A stretch of 64,000 bases of DNA, taken from contig NZ_JAUYNB010000021.1 in the NCBI RefSeq assembly GCF_030699305.1, positions 124,001 through 188,000 on the forward strand, read 5' to 3'. A model generated the notes under the pieces. That model did no database searches, was not told where the DNA came from, and saw only the letters and a program-made list of their open reading frames with translations. The position numbers and the translations under genes were made by a program. The DNA comes from Novosphingobium sp. Its GTDB lineage: Bacteria; Pseudomonadota; Alphaproteobacteria; Sphingomonadales; Sphingomonadaceae. Positions 45,401 to 53,642 of this stretch are shown piece after piece. Numbering within the stretch: position 1 is the stretch's first letter; each line of letters begins with the position of its first letter.

Positions 45401-45672
45401 ACCACATCGGGCGTGCCATCGGCAAACACCAGCCGCGCGCCGACCGCCAGCCGGAACCCGCCCCCCGCGCCGCCCAGTTCGCGCCAGGCGGTGTGCGCGC
45501 GGACCACCCCGGCGACCGTGTTGCGGTCCGCGATCCCGATCCCCGCCAGCCCCAGAGCATGCGCCCGCGCGACCATCTCTGCCGGGTGCGAGGCGCCGCG
45601 CAGGAAGCTGTAGTTGGTTGCCGCGATCAGTTCGGCGAAGACGGGCGCGGGGGCAGAAGTGGGCTGGGGCAT
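42448..45672 (-). CDS. dnaE2: Error-prone DNA polymerase ImuC (DnaE2)
   Basis: C-family polymerase for SOS-induced translesion synthesis, working with ImuA and ImuB at the beta clamp. With the ATG overlapping the imuB stop (TGATG at 45672) the protein has 1074 residues. A PHP domain ([20 protein letters not shown]) is followed by the catalytic core with [20 protein letters not shown] and [20 protein letters not shown], the fingers ([27 protein letters not shown]), helix-hairpin-helix elements, and an OB-fold domain ([20 protein letters not shown]). It lacks the C-terminal clamp-binding extension of the replicative DnaE. Third gene of the LexA-controlled mutasome cassette. Confidence 0.95.
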   Translation of the reverse strand: [1074 protein letters not shown]

Positions 45673-47255
45673 CAGGCGAACAGCCCGTGCAGGAACCAGC
45701 GCGGACCGGCGCGTTCGCCGTAAAGCCCGTGGCGGAAGATCCAGAACCGCCGCCCGCGCTGGTCCTCCACGCGGTAGTAATCGCGGGTCAGCCCGCCGCC
45801 GCCGGGTGCCTCGCCGCCGCGCCGCCGCCACCATTCCGCCGCGATCCGCTCCGGCCCTTCATAGAGCCGCACGTCGAGCAGCTTGCGCCGCCAGCGGAAG
45901 CGCAGCGGCGGGCCGTCCGGCACTTCGGCGATGACCTCCACCGGCTGCGGCGGATCGAACAGCAGCAGCGGGCGCAGCGGCGGTTCGCCCGGCGCGGGCG
46001 CAGGCAGGCGCAGCGGTGCGGCAGGGTGGGTAAGCGCGGGCAGGGCCGCTTGCGCCTGCTCTGGAATGTGGCTGTCCTGCGCGATCAGCCGCCGGATGCG
46101 GCCGGGGCCAAGCCGGGTGCTGAGCTGTTCGACCAGTTCGGCCAGCGCCGACGCGGGGTCGCCTTCGCCCGCATCGGCAAAGGCGCTCTGGGCCGCGTCG
46201 AGCCGCTGCGCCGCCGGGACGGCCAGCGTGATGCTGTCATAGCCGAAGCCCGGGTCGAGCGGGTCGGCCAGCGCGCCGATCCGTTCCGCGAACAGGCGCT
46301 GGATGCGCGCCGGATCGCGGGTCGGCGCGGCGGCGGCGATGTCCAGCGCGTGGACCGCGCCGTCGCTGCGGTGCAGTTCCAGCCGGAACGCCCGCCCGCC
46401 TTGGCCGCGTTCGCGCAAGCTGGCCACTGCCCGGTCCAGCAATTCGGCCAGCGCGGCGGCGATGCTGGCCTGATGGGCGATGGGTTCCGCAAAGCGGCGG
46501 GTGAAGTGCAGCGGCGTTTCGACTTGCAAGGGCGCGCTGGGGGCCTGTTCGTCCCCGCTCAGGCGGTGCAGCGCGGTGACGGCGGCCATGCCGAACCGCG
46601 CGGCGATGGTCGCGGCGGGGCGGGCGGCGAGATCGCCCACGGTCTTCAGCCCGGCGCGCAGGCAGGCGCGGGTCGCCTCCGCGTCCAGCCCCAGCGCGCT
46701 GACCGGCAGCGCGCGGATCGCGGCGGCCTCGTCGCTCACCGGCAGGCGGGCATGGCGGGCGAGCGCGCGCGCCGCCGCCAGCGTTCCGGCGCAGGCGCTG
46801 CGTGACGTCAGGCCCAGCGCGGCGCAGTGATCCTCCACCCGCTCCGCCAGCGCGGCCTCATCCCCGAACAAGTGGGCGGTGCCGGTGATGTCGAGGCCGA
46901 TCCCATCCGGCACCAGCAGCGTCACGTGCGGGGTGAAGCGGATGCAGTCCTGCCCCAGTTGTTCGAGCCAGACGGCATCGGCGGCGGCGTCGTGCTCCTG
47001 CGCGGCCAGATCGGGGTGGCGCGCGCGGGCATCGGCCAGCGTCATGCCGCCGACCAGCCCCAGCCGCGCCGCCGCCGCATCGACCGCCACCAGCCGCAGC
47101 GCGCTGCCTCGCCGGGCGTGGAGCACCAGTGGGGTATCAGGCAGCGGTGGGGAGCGCGGGCAGGTGGACGACCGTTCCGCCCGCAGCCGGTCGGTCGGCA
47201 GGAACGGGAACCACAGCGCCAGATAGCGCCGCGTCCTGGAAAATGCGTTGGTCAC
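45672..47255 (-). CDS. imuB: Mutasome protein ImuB (Y-family polymerase-like)
   Basis: Catalytically inactive Y-family relative that bridges ImuA, DnaE2 and the beta clamp during induced mutagenesis. The 527 residues start with the conserved RRYLALWFPFLPTDRLRAER, continue with DITGTAHLFGDEAALAERVE (where active polymerases keep acidic residues) and HARLPVSDEAAAIRALPVSA, and end in a long C-terminal region WEWWRR-like (ERIAAEWWRRRGG, YRVEDQRGRRFWIFRHGLYG). The GTG at 47255 has GGAG eight bases upstream and lies 119 bases inside imuA in another frame. Its stop overlaps the dnaE2 start by one base. Confidence 0.93.
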   Translation of the reverse strand: MTNAFSRTRRYLALWFPFLPTDRLRAERSSTCPRSPPLPDTPLVLHARRGSALRLVAVDAAAARLGLVGGMTLADARARHPDLAAQEHDAAADAVWLEQLGQDCIRFTPHVTLLVPDGIGLDITGTAHLFGDEAALAERVEDHCAALGLTSRSACAGTLAAARALARHARLPVSDEAAAIRALPVSALGLDAEATRACLRAGLKTVGDLAARPAATIAARFGMAAVTALHRLSGDEQAPSAPLQVETPLHFTRRFAEPIAHQASIAAALAELLDRAVASLRERGQGGRAFRLELHRSDGAVHALDIAAAAPTRDPARIQRLFAERIGALADPLDPGFGYDSITLAVPAAQRLDAAQSAFADAGEGDPASALAELVEQLSTRLGPGRIRRLIAQDSHIPEQAQAALPALTHPAAPLRLPAPAPGEPPLRPLLLFDPPQPVEVIAEVPDGPPLRFRWRRKLLDVRLYEGPERIAAEWWRRRGGEAPGGGGLTRDYYRVEDQRGRRFWIFRHGLYGERAGPRWFLHGLFA

Positions 47256-47919
47256 GGTTCCACTCCAGCCGCCAGCTCAGGCCTGACGGGCCTGCGCGCT
47301 GGCGCAGCAGGGCAAGGTCGAAAGTCGGCGCGCCGGGGGCATTGGCGGGCAGGCTGCGCGATGGGGCGGCGCTGACCGACCAGCGGGTATCCGCAGCGCT
47401 GGGCACAGGCTGCGCCCCGATCCGCAGCAGCAGCAGCGTCACGCCCGACCGTTCTGCCGCCAGCAGCAGGCGGCGGCTGGCGGTGAGGTCCAGCCGGGGC
47501 ATGGGGCCGCGCGCTTCGAGCAGGACCACGCCCAGATCGGCGCAGCGCAGCGCATCGTGCCCGGCCCGCAGCAGCGCGGGCGCATCGTCGGCCAGCACGA
47601 ACAGGCAATCGCGCGGCAACGTGCCGCACAGTTCCAGCAAGCCTTCGGCCTGGATGATCCCGCTGGCGCGCACCGCGCCGCGTTCGCGCAGCCAGACCAG
47701 CGGCTTGCCCCGGCCCACCACTCCGGCGGCGAGCAGCGCGGCAAAGCCCCCGGCGCTGGCGGCATCGTCCGGGTCGGCGGCATGGATTTCATGGATCCGC
47801 CCCGCCGCCAGCCCGCCGCCCAGCGCGGCATCAAGCGTGGTCACGCCGGTCGGCCAGCGCTGGCGCGCAGCCTTTTCGGGCAGGGGAAGGGATATATCAG
47901 GCGGGGGCACATCAATCAC
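47137..47919 (-). CDS. imuA: SOS-induced mutagenesis protein ImuA
   Basis: RecA-like, ATPase-fold-derived partner of ImuB and DnaE2. The 260-residue protein has PTGVTTLDAALGGGLAAGRI (RecA-like start of the fold), LVWLRERGAVRASGI, a central VLADDAPALLRAGHDAL, and the C-terminal WRLEWNRDQRIFQDAALSG typical of alphaproteobacterial ImuA. A start at 47976 is excluded because the promoter and LexA boxes lie there; GTG 47919 fits a transcription start near 47940, and GTG 47910 is an alternative. First gene of imuA-imuB-dnaE2, with a large overlap into imuB. Confidence 0.9.
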   Translation of the reverse strand: MIDVPPPDISLPLPEKAARQRWPTGVTTLDAALGGGLAAGRIHEIHAADPDDAASAGGFAALLAAGVVGRGKPLVWLRERGAVRASGIIQAEGLLELCGTLPRDCLFVLADDAPALLRAGHDALRCADLGVVLLEARGPMPRLDLTASRRLLLAAERSGVTLLLLRIGAQPVPSAADTRWSVSAAPSRSLPANAPGAPTFDLALLRQRAGPSGLSWRLEWNRDQRIFQDAALSGAVVPVPADRPAAGGTVVHLPALPTAA

Positions 47920-47938
47920 ATAAGGTCCGAATCGCGAA

Positions 47939-47976
47939 GTTCGTTCACTATATGTTCCAAAGCCGTTCCAATGCAA
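47939..47976 (-). promoter_or_regulatory. SOS promoter of imuA with tandem LexA half-sites
   Basis: Read leftward, TTGCAT (47976-47971) and TATAGT (47952-47947) are 18 bases apart. GAAC half-sites lie at 47968-47965, 47957-47954 and 47946-47943, each separated by exactly seven bases, plus a fourth GAAC directly adjacent at 47942-47939. The alphaproteobacterial LexA box is GAAC/GTTC-N7-GAAC/GTTC, so two overlapping boxes cover the spacer and the -10 element. Confidence 0.85.
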
Positions 47977-48062
47977 TCGGCATCTGCCGGGATTTCCCTT
48001 TGTCGGGCAGGCGCGGCCTCGCTATCGGCAGGGCGAATGGTAACGGCAGAGAGCAAGACAGC

Positions 48063-49313
48063 ATGACAGGCAATGCGGCATCGCCCCGGCGGGCGCTGGA
48101 CGGGGTGAAAGTGCTGGACCTCTCACGCGTGCTGGCCGGACCGTGGGCCACCCAGATCCTGGCCGATTTCGGCGCGGACGTGATCAAGGTCGAACTGCCG
48201 GGCAAGGGCGATGATACGCGCGGCTGGGGGCCGCCGTTCCTGAAACTGCCCGATGGCTCGGACGATCCGCAGGAAAGCGCCTATTACCTGTGCTGCAACC
48301 GCAACAAGCGGTCGATCGCGATTGATCTGGCCAACCCGGACGGGGCCGCGCTGATCCGCAAGTTGGCGGCAGAGGCCGACATCGTGGTGGAAAACTTCAA
48401 GGTTGGCGGGCTGAAGAAGTACGGGCTGGATTACGATACCCTGCGCGCGATCAACCCGCGCATGGTCTATTGCTCGATCACCGGGTTCGGCCAGACCGGC
48501 CCTTACGCCAGCCGCCCCGGCTATGACGTGCTGGCGCAGGGCATGGGCGGGTTCATGGCGATCACTGGCGAGGAAGGCGGCGGGCCGCTGAAGGCCGGGG
48601 TGGCGATGGCCGACCTGTCGACCGGGAACATGGCGGCGATTTCCATCCTGATGGCGCTGCGCCATGCCGAGCGCACGGGCGAGGGCCAGCAGATCGACAT
48701 CTCGCTGCTCGACACCCAGATCGCGATGCTGGCCAACCAGGGTTCGACCCATCTGGTCGACGGCAGTGAACCGCGCCGCCTGGGCAACCGCCACCCCACC
48801 GTGGTCCCCTATACCACGTTCGATTGCGCCGACGGGGTGCTGCTGATCGCGATCGGCAATGACAGCCAGTTCCGCGCGTTCTGCATCGAGCTGGGGCGGC
48901 CCGATCTGGCCGAGGACCCGCGCTTTGTGCTGGCGCGCGACCGCGTGATCAACCGCGACCTGCTGGAACAGACCATGCGCGACATGGTGCGCGGCGAGGT
49001 CCGTGACGATCTGCTCGCGCGGCTGGCGCGGGTCAACGTGCCGACCGGGCCGGTCAACACCGTGACCGAAGTGTTCGCCGATCCGTTCATCGCCGCACGG
49101 CAGGTGGTCCACCGCTTTGTTCGCGAAGACGGGGTGGAAGTGCCGACCGTGGCGTTCCCCGGCAAGCTGGGTGAAACCCCGGCCGACTATCGCCACAGCC
49201 CGCCGCGCGTGGGCGAACACAGCCGCGCCGTGCTGGGCGACTGGCTGGCGCTGGACGCGGCTGAACTGGCCGGTCTGGAAGCATCCGGCGCGGTGTGCCA
49301 GCGCCCGAACTAA
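48063..49313 (+). CDS. CaiB/BaiF family CoA-transferase
   Basis: Class III CoA-transferase of 416 residues moving CoA between carboxylic acids. Landmarks: [20 protein letters not shown] with [57 protein letters not shown], then [20 protein letters not shown], in which Asp is the catalytic residue that forms the acyl anhydride. The real substrate is unknown; formyl- or succinyl-CoA donors are common in the family. ATG 48063 is used; in-frame codons upstream reach into the LexA promoter region and are non-conserved. It is divergent from the imu cassette. Confidence 0.92.
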   Translation: MTGNAASPRRALDGVKVLDLSRVLAGPWATQILADFGADVIKVELPGKGDDTRGWGPPFLKLPDGSDDPQESAYYLCCNRNKRSIAIDLANPDGAALIRKLAAEADIVVENFKVGGLKKYGLDYDTLRAINPRMVYCSITGFGQTGPYASRPGYDVLAQGMGGFMAITGEEGGGPLKAGVAMADLSTGNMAAISILMALRHAERTGEGQQIDISLLDTQIAMLANQGSTHLVDGSEPRRLGNRHPTVVPYTTFDCADGVLLIAIGNDSQFRAFCIELGRPDLAEDPRFVLARDRVINRDLLEQTMRDMVRGEVRDDLLARLARVNVPTGPVNTVTEVFADPFIAARQVVHRFVREDGVEVPTVAFPGKLGETPADYRHSPPRVGEHSRAVLGDWLALDAAELAGLEASGAVCQRPN

Positions 49314-49400
49314 CTCGGCGAATTGATCCGGATTGCAGCGATTATGACAATTTATGCGATTAACGCTTGAAACCCGCGGTTAACTGTGATTCTTAAGGGT

Positions 49401-49712
49401 ATGCGCAGTGCCCGAAATGATCCGAAACTTATCGGCAAAAGCCTGCCTCAGGCGTTGGCACTGACATGCCTGCTGCTGATGGGCGCACTGGCCATCGCCG
49501 GGCCAAGCGGGCTGCTGGCGTGGAGCGAGAATAACCGGTTGCTGGCCGAACGGCAAAAGGAACTGGCCCACTTGCAGGTTGAACGGCAGGAACTGCGCAA
49601 CCGCGTGGCGCTGCTCGATCCCCGGCAGGTCGATCCCGATATCGCCGGGGAATTGCTGCGCAGCAATCTCAATGTTGTGCATCCGGACGAAATGGTGATG
49701 CTGCTCGATTAA
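49401..49712 (+). CDS. ftsB: Septum formation initiator FtsB/DivIC
   Basis: Bitopic division protein linking FtsL and FtsQ in the divisome. About 103 residues: one transmembrane helix (roughly 16-37, ALALTCLLLMGALAIAGPSG) followed by a coiled coil (ENNRLLAERQKELAHLQVER and continuing) and the typical end LLRSNLNVVHPDEMVMLLD. The start is uncertain: ATG 49401 with AAGGG very close upstream, or GTG 49386 with no visible ribosome-binding site. Placed just before pdhA, the standard location in sphingomonads and other Alphaproteobacteria. Confidence 0.88.
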   Translation: MRSARNDPKLIGKSLPQALALTCLLLMGALAIAGPSGLLAWSENNRLLAERQKELAHLQVERQELRNRVALLDPRQVDPDIAGELLRSNLNVVHPDEMVMLLD

Positions 49713-49854
49713 GCAGCGCGGCCTGTCCGGCTGGCGGATGTCCCGACAACGGATGTCCGGTAATTCCATCACAAAATACGTATGGGACGGTTTCCCTTGC
49801 GGCGGCTTGCCCCTATAGGCCAATCCATTGGACCACTCCCCAGGGGACCTGACT

Positions 49855-50946
49855 TTGGCAAAGCCTGCTTCAAGCCGCCCAAAATCCGCCGCCGCCACAC
49901 CAGCCAAGGCCGGTGCCAGCGACGAAAACTTCGCGCTGCGCAGTCTGCAAGACGCGCACGAAGCGGACAAGCGTTACGCTGCCAGCGATGATGATCTGCT
50001 GCATTTCTACGAACAGATGGTGCTGATCCGCCGGTTTGAAGAACGTGCGGGCCAACTTTATGGCCTTGGCCTGATCGGGGGCTTCTGCCATCTTTACATC
50101 GGTCAGGAAGCGGTCGCGGTGGGGCTGCAATCGGCGCTGGCTCCCGGCAAGGACAGCGTGATTACCGGCTACCGCGATCACGGCCACATGCTGGCTTACG
50201 GGATCGATCCGAAAGTCATCATGGCGGAACTGACCGGGCGTGCGGCGGGCATTTCGCGCGGCAAGGGCGGGTCGATGCACATGTTCTCGACCGAGCATAA
50301 GTTTTACGGCGGCCACGGCATCGTCGGTGCGCAAGTGCCGCTGGGCGCGGGGCTGGCGTTCGCCCACAAGTATAACGAGGATGGCGGCGTCTGCCTGGCC
50401 TATTTCGGGGATGGCGCGGCCAACCAGGGCCAGGTCTACGAAGCGTTCAACATGGCCTCGCTGTGGAACCTGCCGATCATCTTCGTGGTCGAAAACAACG
50501 GCTATGCGATGGGTACGGCGGTGAAGCGCGGTTCGGCGGAAACGCACTTCTACCGGCGCGGCACCGCGTTCCGCATTCCGGGGATGTCGGTCAACGGGAT
50601 GGACGTGCTGGAAGTGCGCCAGGCCGCCAACATCGCGCTGGAATACGTGCGCGGCGGCAACGGGCCGGTGCTGATGGAACTCCAGACCTATCGTTATCGC
50701 GGCCATTCCATGTCGGACCCGGCGAAATACCGCAGCCGCGAGGAAGTGCAGGAAATGCGCGACAATCACGATCCGATCGAACGCGCCAAGGCCGAACTGC
50801 TGGCGCGCGGCATTGCCGAGGACCGGATCAAGGAGATCGACAAGCGGATTCGCGCCGTTGTGGCCGAAGCTGCTGATTTTGCAGAAAATTCGCCGGAGCC
50901 CGAAATGCCTGAACTCTACACTGACGTGCTGGTGGAGAGCTACTGA
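49855..50946 (+). CDS. pdhA: Pyruvate dehydrogenase E1 component, alpha subunit
   Basis: Thiamine-diphosphate-dependent decarboxylation of pyruvate, with PdhB. The 363-residue protein has an Ala/Lys/Pro-rich N-terminal tail and then the E1-alpha core: [52 protein letters not shown], and the ThDP motif [20 protein letters not shown] ... ENNGYAMGT. The [18 protein letters not shown] loop carries the phosphorylation-type serines of the family. The TTG start at 49855 follows AGGGGACC by about seven bases; an earlier in-frame TTG is at 49828. Stop overlaps the pdhB start (TGATG). Confidence 0.94.
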   Translation: MAKPASSRPKSAAATPAKAGASDENFALRSLQDAHEADKRYAASDDDLLHFYEQMVLIRRFEERAGQLYGLGLIGGFCHLYIGQEAVAVGLQSALAPGKDSVITGYRDHGHMLAYGIDPKVIMAELTGRAAGISRGKGGSMHMFSTEHKFYGGHGIVGAQVPLGAGLAFAHKYNEDGGVCLAYFGDGAANQGQVYEAFNMASLWNLPIIFVVENNGYAMGTAVKRGSAETHFYRRGTAFRIPGMSVNGMDVLEVRQAANIALEYVRGGNGPVLMELQTYRYRGHSMSDPAKYRSREEVQEMRDNHDPIERAKAELLARGIAEDRIKEIDKRIRAVVAEAADFAENSPEPEMPELYTDVLVESY

Positions 50947-52316
50947 TGGCGATCGAACTGAAAATGCCCGCGCTTTCCCCCACCATGGAAGAAGGCACGC
51001 TGGCCAAGTGGCTGGTCAAGGTCGGCGACGAGGTGAAGTCGGGCGATATCCTGGCGGAAATCGAAACTGACAAGGCAACTATGGAATTCGAAGCCGTCGA
51101 TGAAGGTGTGATCGGCCAGATCCTGATTGCCGAAGGCACCGAAGGCGTAAAAGTCGGCACGGTCATCGCGGTGATCGGCGGCGACGGTGCCCCCGCGGAG
51201 GCGGGGGTCTCAGGCCAGGAAACACCGGTCGCTGCCACTCCGGCCGAGGCCCCCGCCTCCGCGGGGGCGCAGCGCGCTGAACGCCCGGTGTCTGCGCCGC
51301 GCCCGGCCGATCCGGCCGTTCCCACCGGCACCAACATGAAAACCTCGACCGTCCGCGAAGCGCTGCGCGATGCGATGGCCGAAGAAATGCGCCGCGATCC
51401 CCGCGTGTTCGTGATGGGCGAGGAAGTGGCCGAATACCAGGGTGCCTACAAGGTGACCCAGGGCCTGCTCGAAGAGTTCGGACCGAAGCGCGTGATCGAC
51501 ACGCCGATTACCGAATACGGCTTTGCCGGGATCGGCACCGGCGCGGCGATGGGGGGCTTGCGCCCGATCGTGGAGTTCATGACGTTCAACTTCGCCATGC
51601 AGGCGATTGACCACATCATCAATTCGGCGGCCAAGACCAACTATATGTCGGGCGGCCAGATGCGCTGTCCGGTGGTGTTTCGCGGCCCCAACGGTGCGGC
51701 CAGCCGCGTCGGCGCGCAGCACAGCCAGAACTATGGCCCGTGGTACGCCAGCGTCCCCGGTCTGGTGGTGATCGCCCCCTATGACGCGGCCGATGCCAAG
51801 GGCCTGCTCAAGGCCGCGATCCGCAGCGAAGACCCGGTCGTGTTCCTGGAAAACGAGCTGGTCTATGGCCGCAGCTTCGAGTTGCCGGAACTGGACGACC
51901 ATGTCCTGCCGATCGGCAAGGCCCGGATCATGCGCGAAGGCAGCGATGTGACCATCGTCAGCTACTCCATCGGGGTCGGGCTGGCGCTCGAAGCGGCAGA
52001 ATCGCTGGCGGCCGAAGGGATCGATGCCGAAGTGCTCGATCTGCGCACGCTGCGCCCGCTGGACCGTGAAGCGGTGCTGACCTCGCTCGCCAAGACCAAC
52101 CGGCTGGTGGTGGCAGAGGAAGGCTGGCCGCAGTGCTCGATTTCATCCGAAATCATGGCGCTGTGCATGGAAGACGGGTTCGACCTTCTTGATGCGCCGG
52201 TGCTGCGGGTGTGCGATGAAGATGTGCCGCTGCCTTATGCCGCGAACCTGGAAAAGGCCGCGATCATCGACGCAGGCCGGATCGCTGCCGCCGTGCGCAA
52301 GGTCTGCTATCGTTGA
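50946..52316 (+). CDS. pdhB: Pyruvate dehydrogenase E1 component, beta subunit with N-terminal lipoyl domain
   Basis: 456-residue E1-beta. Residues 1-80 are a lipoyl domain ([40 protein letters not shown] with lipoyl-Lys in TDKA), an arrangement known from Alphaproteobacteria. A flexible Ala/Pro/Glu linker (about 80-130) follows, part of which is encoded by a palindromic repeat. The catalytic domain starts around 133 ([20 protein letters not shown]) and has [40 protein letters not shown], a transketolase C-terminal domain ([20 protein letters not shown]) and a normal end. E2 and E3 are not in the window. Confidence 0.95.
   Translation: MAIELKMPALSPTMEEGTLAKWLVKVGDEVKSGDILAEIETDKATMEFEAVDEGVIGQILIAEGTEGVKVGTVIAVIGGDGAPAEAGVSGQETPVAATPAEAPASAGAQRAERPVSAPRPADPAVPTGTNMKTSTVREALRDAMAEEMRRDPRVFVMGEEVAEYQGAYKVTQGLLEEFGPKRVIDTPITEYGFAGIGTGAAMGGLRPIVEFMTFNFAMQAIDHIINSAAKTNYMSGGQMRCPVVFRGPNGAASRVGAQHSQNYGPWYASVPGLVVIAPYDAADAKGLLKAAIRSEDPVVFLENELVYGRSFELPELDDHVLPIGKARIMREGSDVTIVSYSIGVGLALEAAESLAAEGIDAEVLDLRTLRPLDREAVLTSLAKTNRLVVAEEGWPQCSISSEIMALCMEDGFDLLDAPVLRVCDEDVPLPYAANLEKAAIIDAGRIAAAVRKVCYR
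51187..51270. repeat. Palindromic repeat translated inside pdhB
   Basis: Left arm 51187-51216 and right arm 51242-51270 are near-perfect inverted copies built on GCCCCCGCGGAGGCGGGGG, each itself nearly palindromic, separated by 25 bases. It lies wholly in the sequence coding the linker of PdhB, in frame ([20 protein letters not shown] and onward). Confidence 0.85.
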
Positions 52317-52321
52317 GGTTC

Positions 52322-52352
52322 ACGGGAAGTTGGCCTCAGGTCAGCTTCCCGT
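52322..52352. terminator. Hairpin at the convergent pdhB/TadE-like junction
   Basis: Fourteen-base arms (ACGGGAAG.../...CTTCCCGT, two G-T pairs) with a three-base loop TCA that is the reverse complement of the stop codon of the leftward gene. No T-run. Confidence 0.55.
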
Positions 52353-53028
52353 TGGATGACAGCACGGCTTGTCCGCGGAACGTGCTGCAGGTCTGGACCT
52401 GATCCGGCGAATCCGGATCGCGCTGGTAGATCTGCGTCAGATCGCGCTTGTCGCGCACCGTGAACGAGGCAATCGCCCGGATTTCGCGGTTGCCGATGAA
52501 CCGGTCGGACACAACCGGGCGGTAGTTGTAGACCAGTTCAACAAAGATCACCGCATCGCCGGTCTGGGCGATCACTTCGGCTCCGGCCGGTCCCATGCCA
52601 TCCATCGAGCCGTCCAGCCCGTCGCCTTCGTCGCCGTAACTGGACCCGGCTTCCATCGCCCCCCGGCAGCGCTGCCATTTGATGTACTGGTTGTCGGTGC
52701 CATCTTCGACCTGCAAGCTGGAAATCATCACGCGCCCGCGTCCATAGATGTCCAGCGATCCGGCTTGCAACTGCGCGCCATAGATCACGTCATTGATGTC
52801 GCTTTCATAGACCTTGCGGTTCTGCAGGGTCGATGTGTCCCCCACGCGTGAGGCGTTGTCGGCCAGATGAATGGCCAGCTGCGACATCTTCATGTTGACC
52901 AGCGCATAGTTGGCGGTTTCCGCACCCCACAGCCCGGCCATCAGCAGGAACGGTGCGCCCAGTGCAAATTCGGTCATCGCGACGCCGGAGGTGTCGCGCA
53001 GTCGGCTGATGAGTTTGCGCAAGGTCAT
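52336..53028 (-). CDS. TadE/TadG-like pilus assembly protein
   Basis: 230-residue protein with a basic N-terminus, then a helix containing the TadE-type motif GVAMTEFALGAPFLLMAGLW (about 16-36), typical of pseudopilin-like proteins of Flp/Tad pilus systems, followed by an extracytoplasmic domain. Three cysteines (KWQRCRGA, VQTCST) may pair. ATG 53028 overlaps the upstream gene's stop (ATGA). Third of a leftward group of three. The exact role is unknown. Confidence 0.8.
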   Translation of the reverse strand: MTLRKLISRLRDTSGVAMTEFALGAPFLLMAGLWGAETANYALVNMKMSQLAIHLADNASRVGDTSTLQNRKVYESDINDVIYGAQLQAGSLDIYGRGRVMISSLQVEDGTDNQYIKWQRCRGAMEAGSSYGDEGDGLDGSMDGMGPAGAEVIAQTGDAVIFVELVYNYRPVVSDRFIGNREIRAIASFTVRDKRDLTQIYQRDPDSPDQVQTCSTFRGQAVLSSNGKLT

Positions 53029-53642
53029 GCGGTGCAGTTCCCGGTCGTCGGATTTTGGCTGACCTGCTGTGCACCGAACGGCTGGTTGCGCAGGACGGTG
53101 TTGGCGGTGAGCGAGAAGGTGTTCGATTGCCCCGGCAGGAAGCTGTAGACCGGGAACATCCGGGGATAGTCGATCGTCACGCTGTACAGCACGGCATCGC
53201 GCGCGCCGCCGATCCCGTCGGCCCCGGCGTTGGCGTCCCAGATCCCGTTGCCGTTCGCATCTTCGAACAGCTCGCCATTGTCGCACGTGCCGTTGCCGTC
53301 GATATCATCCCAGTCTTCCGGGCGGTTGACGTCGGAGAACCCGGCATAGAACCGGCGGTTGAAGGTCATGGTAGCCCCGGGCGCGACCGCCCGGATGGCG
53401 CGCGTTACGCCGGCGTCGATTTCCTGCTGACGGCCCGCCGCCCCTTCGACCGTCGCATTGCGCGCGGCCTGCTGAACCGCGCCGTTCAGCATCTCGTTGG
53501 TGTACATGTTGTAGGCCAGATCAAACAGGCCCATCAGCAAGAGCATCAGCACCGGCGAAACCAGCGCAAATTCGACAATGGTCGCGCCGGTATCGTCGCT
53601 TTTCAGGCGTGAAAGCTGGGCGATAATGGCGCGTCGGGTCAT
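53025..53642 (-). CDS. TadE-like pilus assembly protein with calcium-type loops
   Basis: 205-residue protein with the TadE motif in DDTGATIVEFALVSPVLMLL (helix about 18-45) and a helical stretch NEMLNGAVQQAARNATVEGA as in pseudopilins. Around residues 115-138 there are two Asp/Asn-rich loops, DIDGNGTCDNGELF and DANGNGIWD, matching the dockerin/EF-hand-like calcium loop pattern DxDxNGxxDxxE. Overlaps both neighbours by four bases, so the group is translated as one unit. Minor pilin or assembly factor of a Tad system (inferred). Confidence 0.82.
   Translation of the reverse strand: MTRRAIIAQLSRLKSDDTGATIVEFALVSPVLMLLLMGLFDLAYNMYTNEMLNGAVQQAARNATVEGAAGRQQEIDAGVTRAIRAVAPGATMTFNRRFYAGFSDVNRPEDWDDIDGNGTCDNGELFEDANGNGIWDANAGADGIGGARDAVLYSVTIDYPRMFPVYSFLPGQSNTFSLTANTVLRNQPFGAQQVSQNPTTGNCTA

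Noticed and set aside
42448..45672. Second replicative polymerase (DnaE) rather than DnaE2
   Set aside because: Shorter length, no C-terminal clamp/tau-binding part, and position in the imuA-imuB cassette under LexA sites.
51180..51275. Frameshift or sequencing problem in the GC-rich pdhB linker
   Set aside because: The frame is continuous and both conserved domains on either side are in the same frame; the odd sequence is explained by the palindromic repeat.
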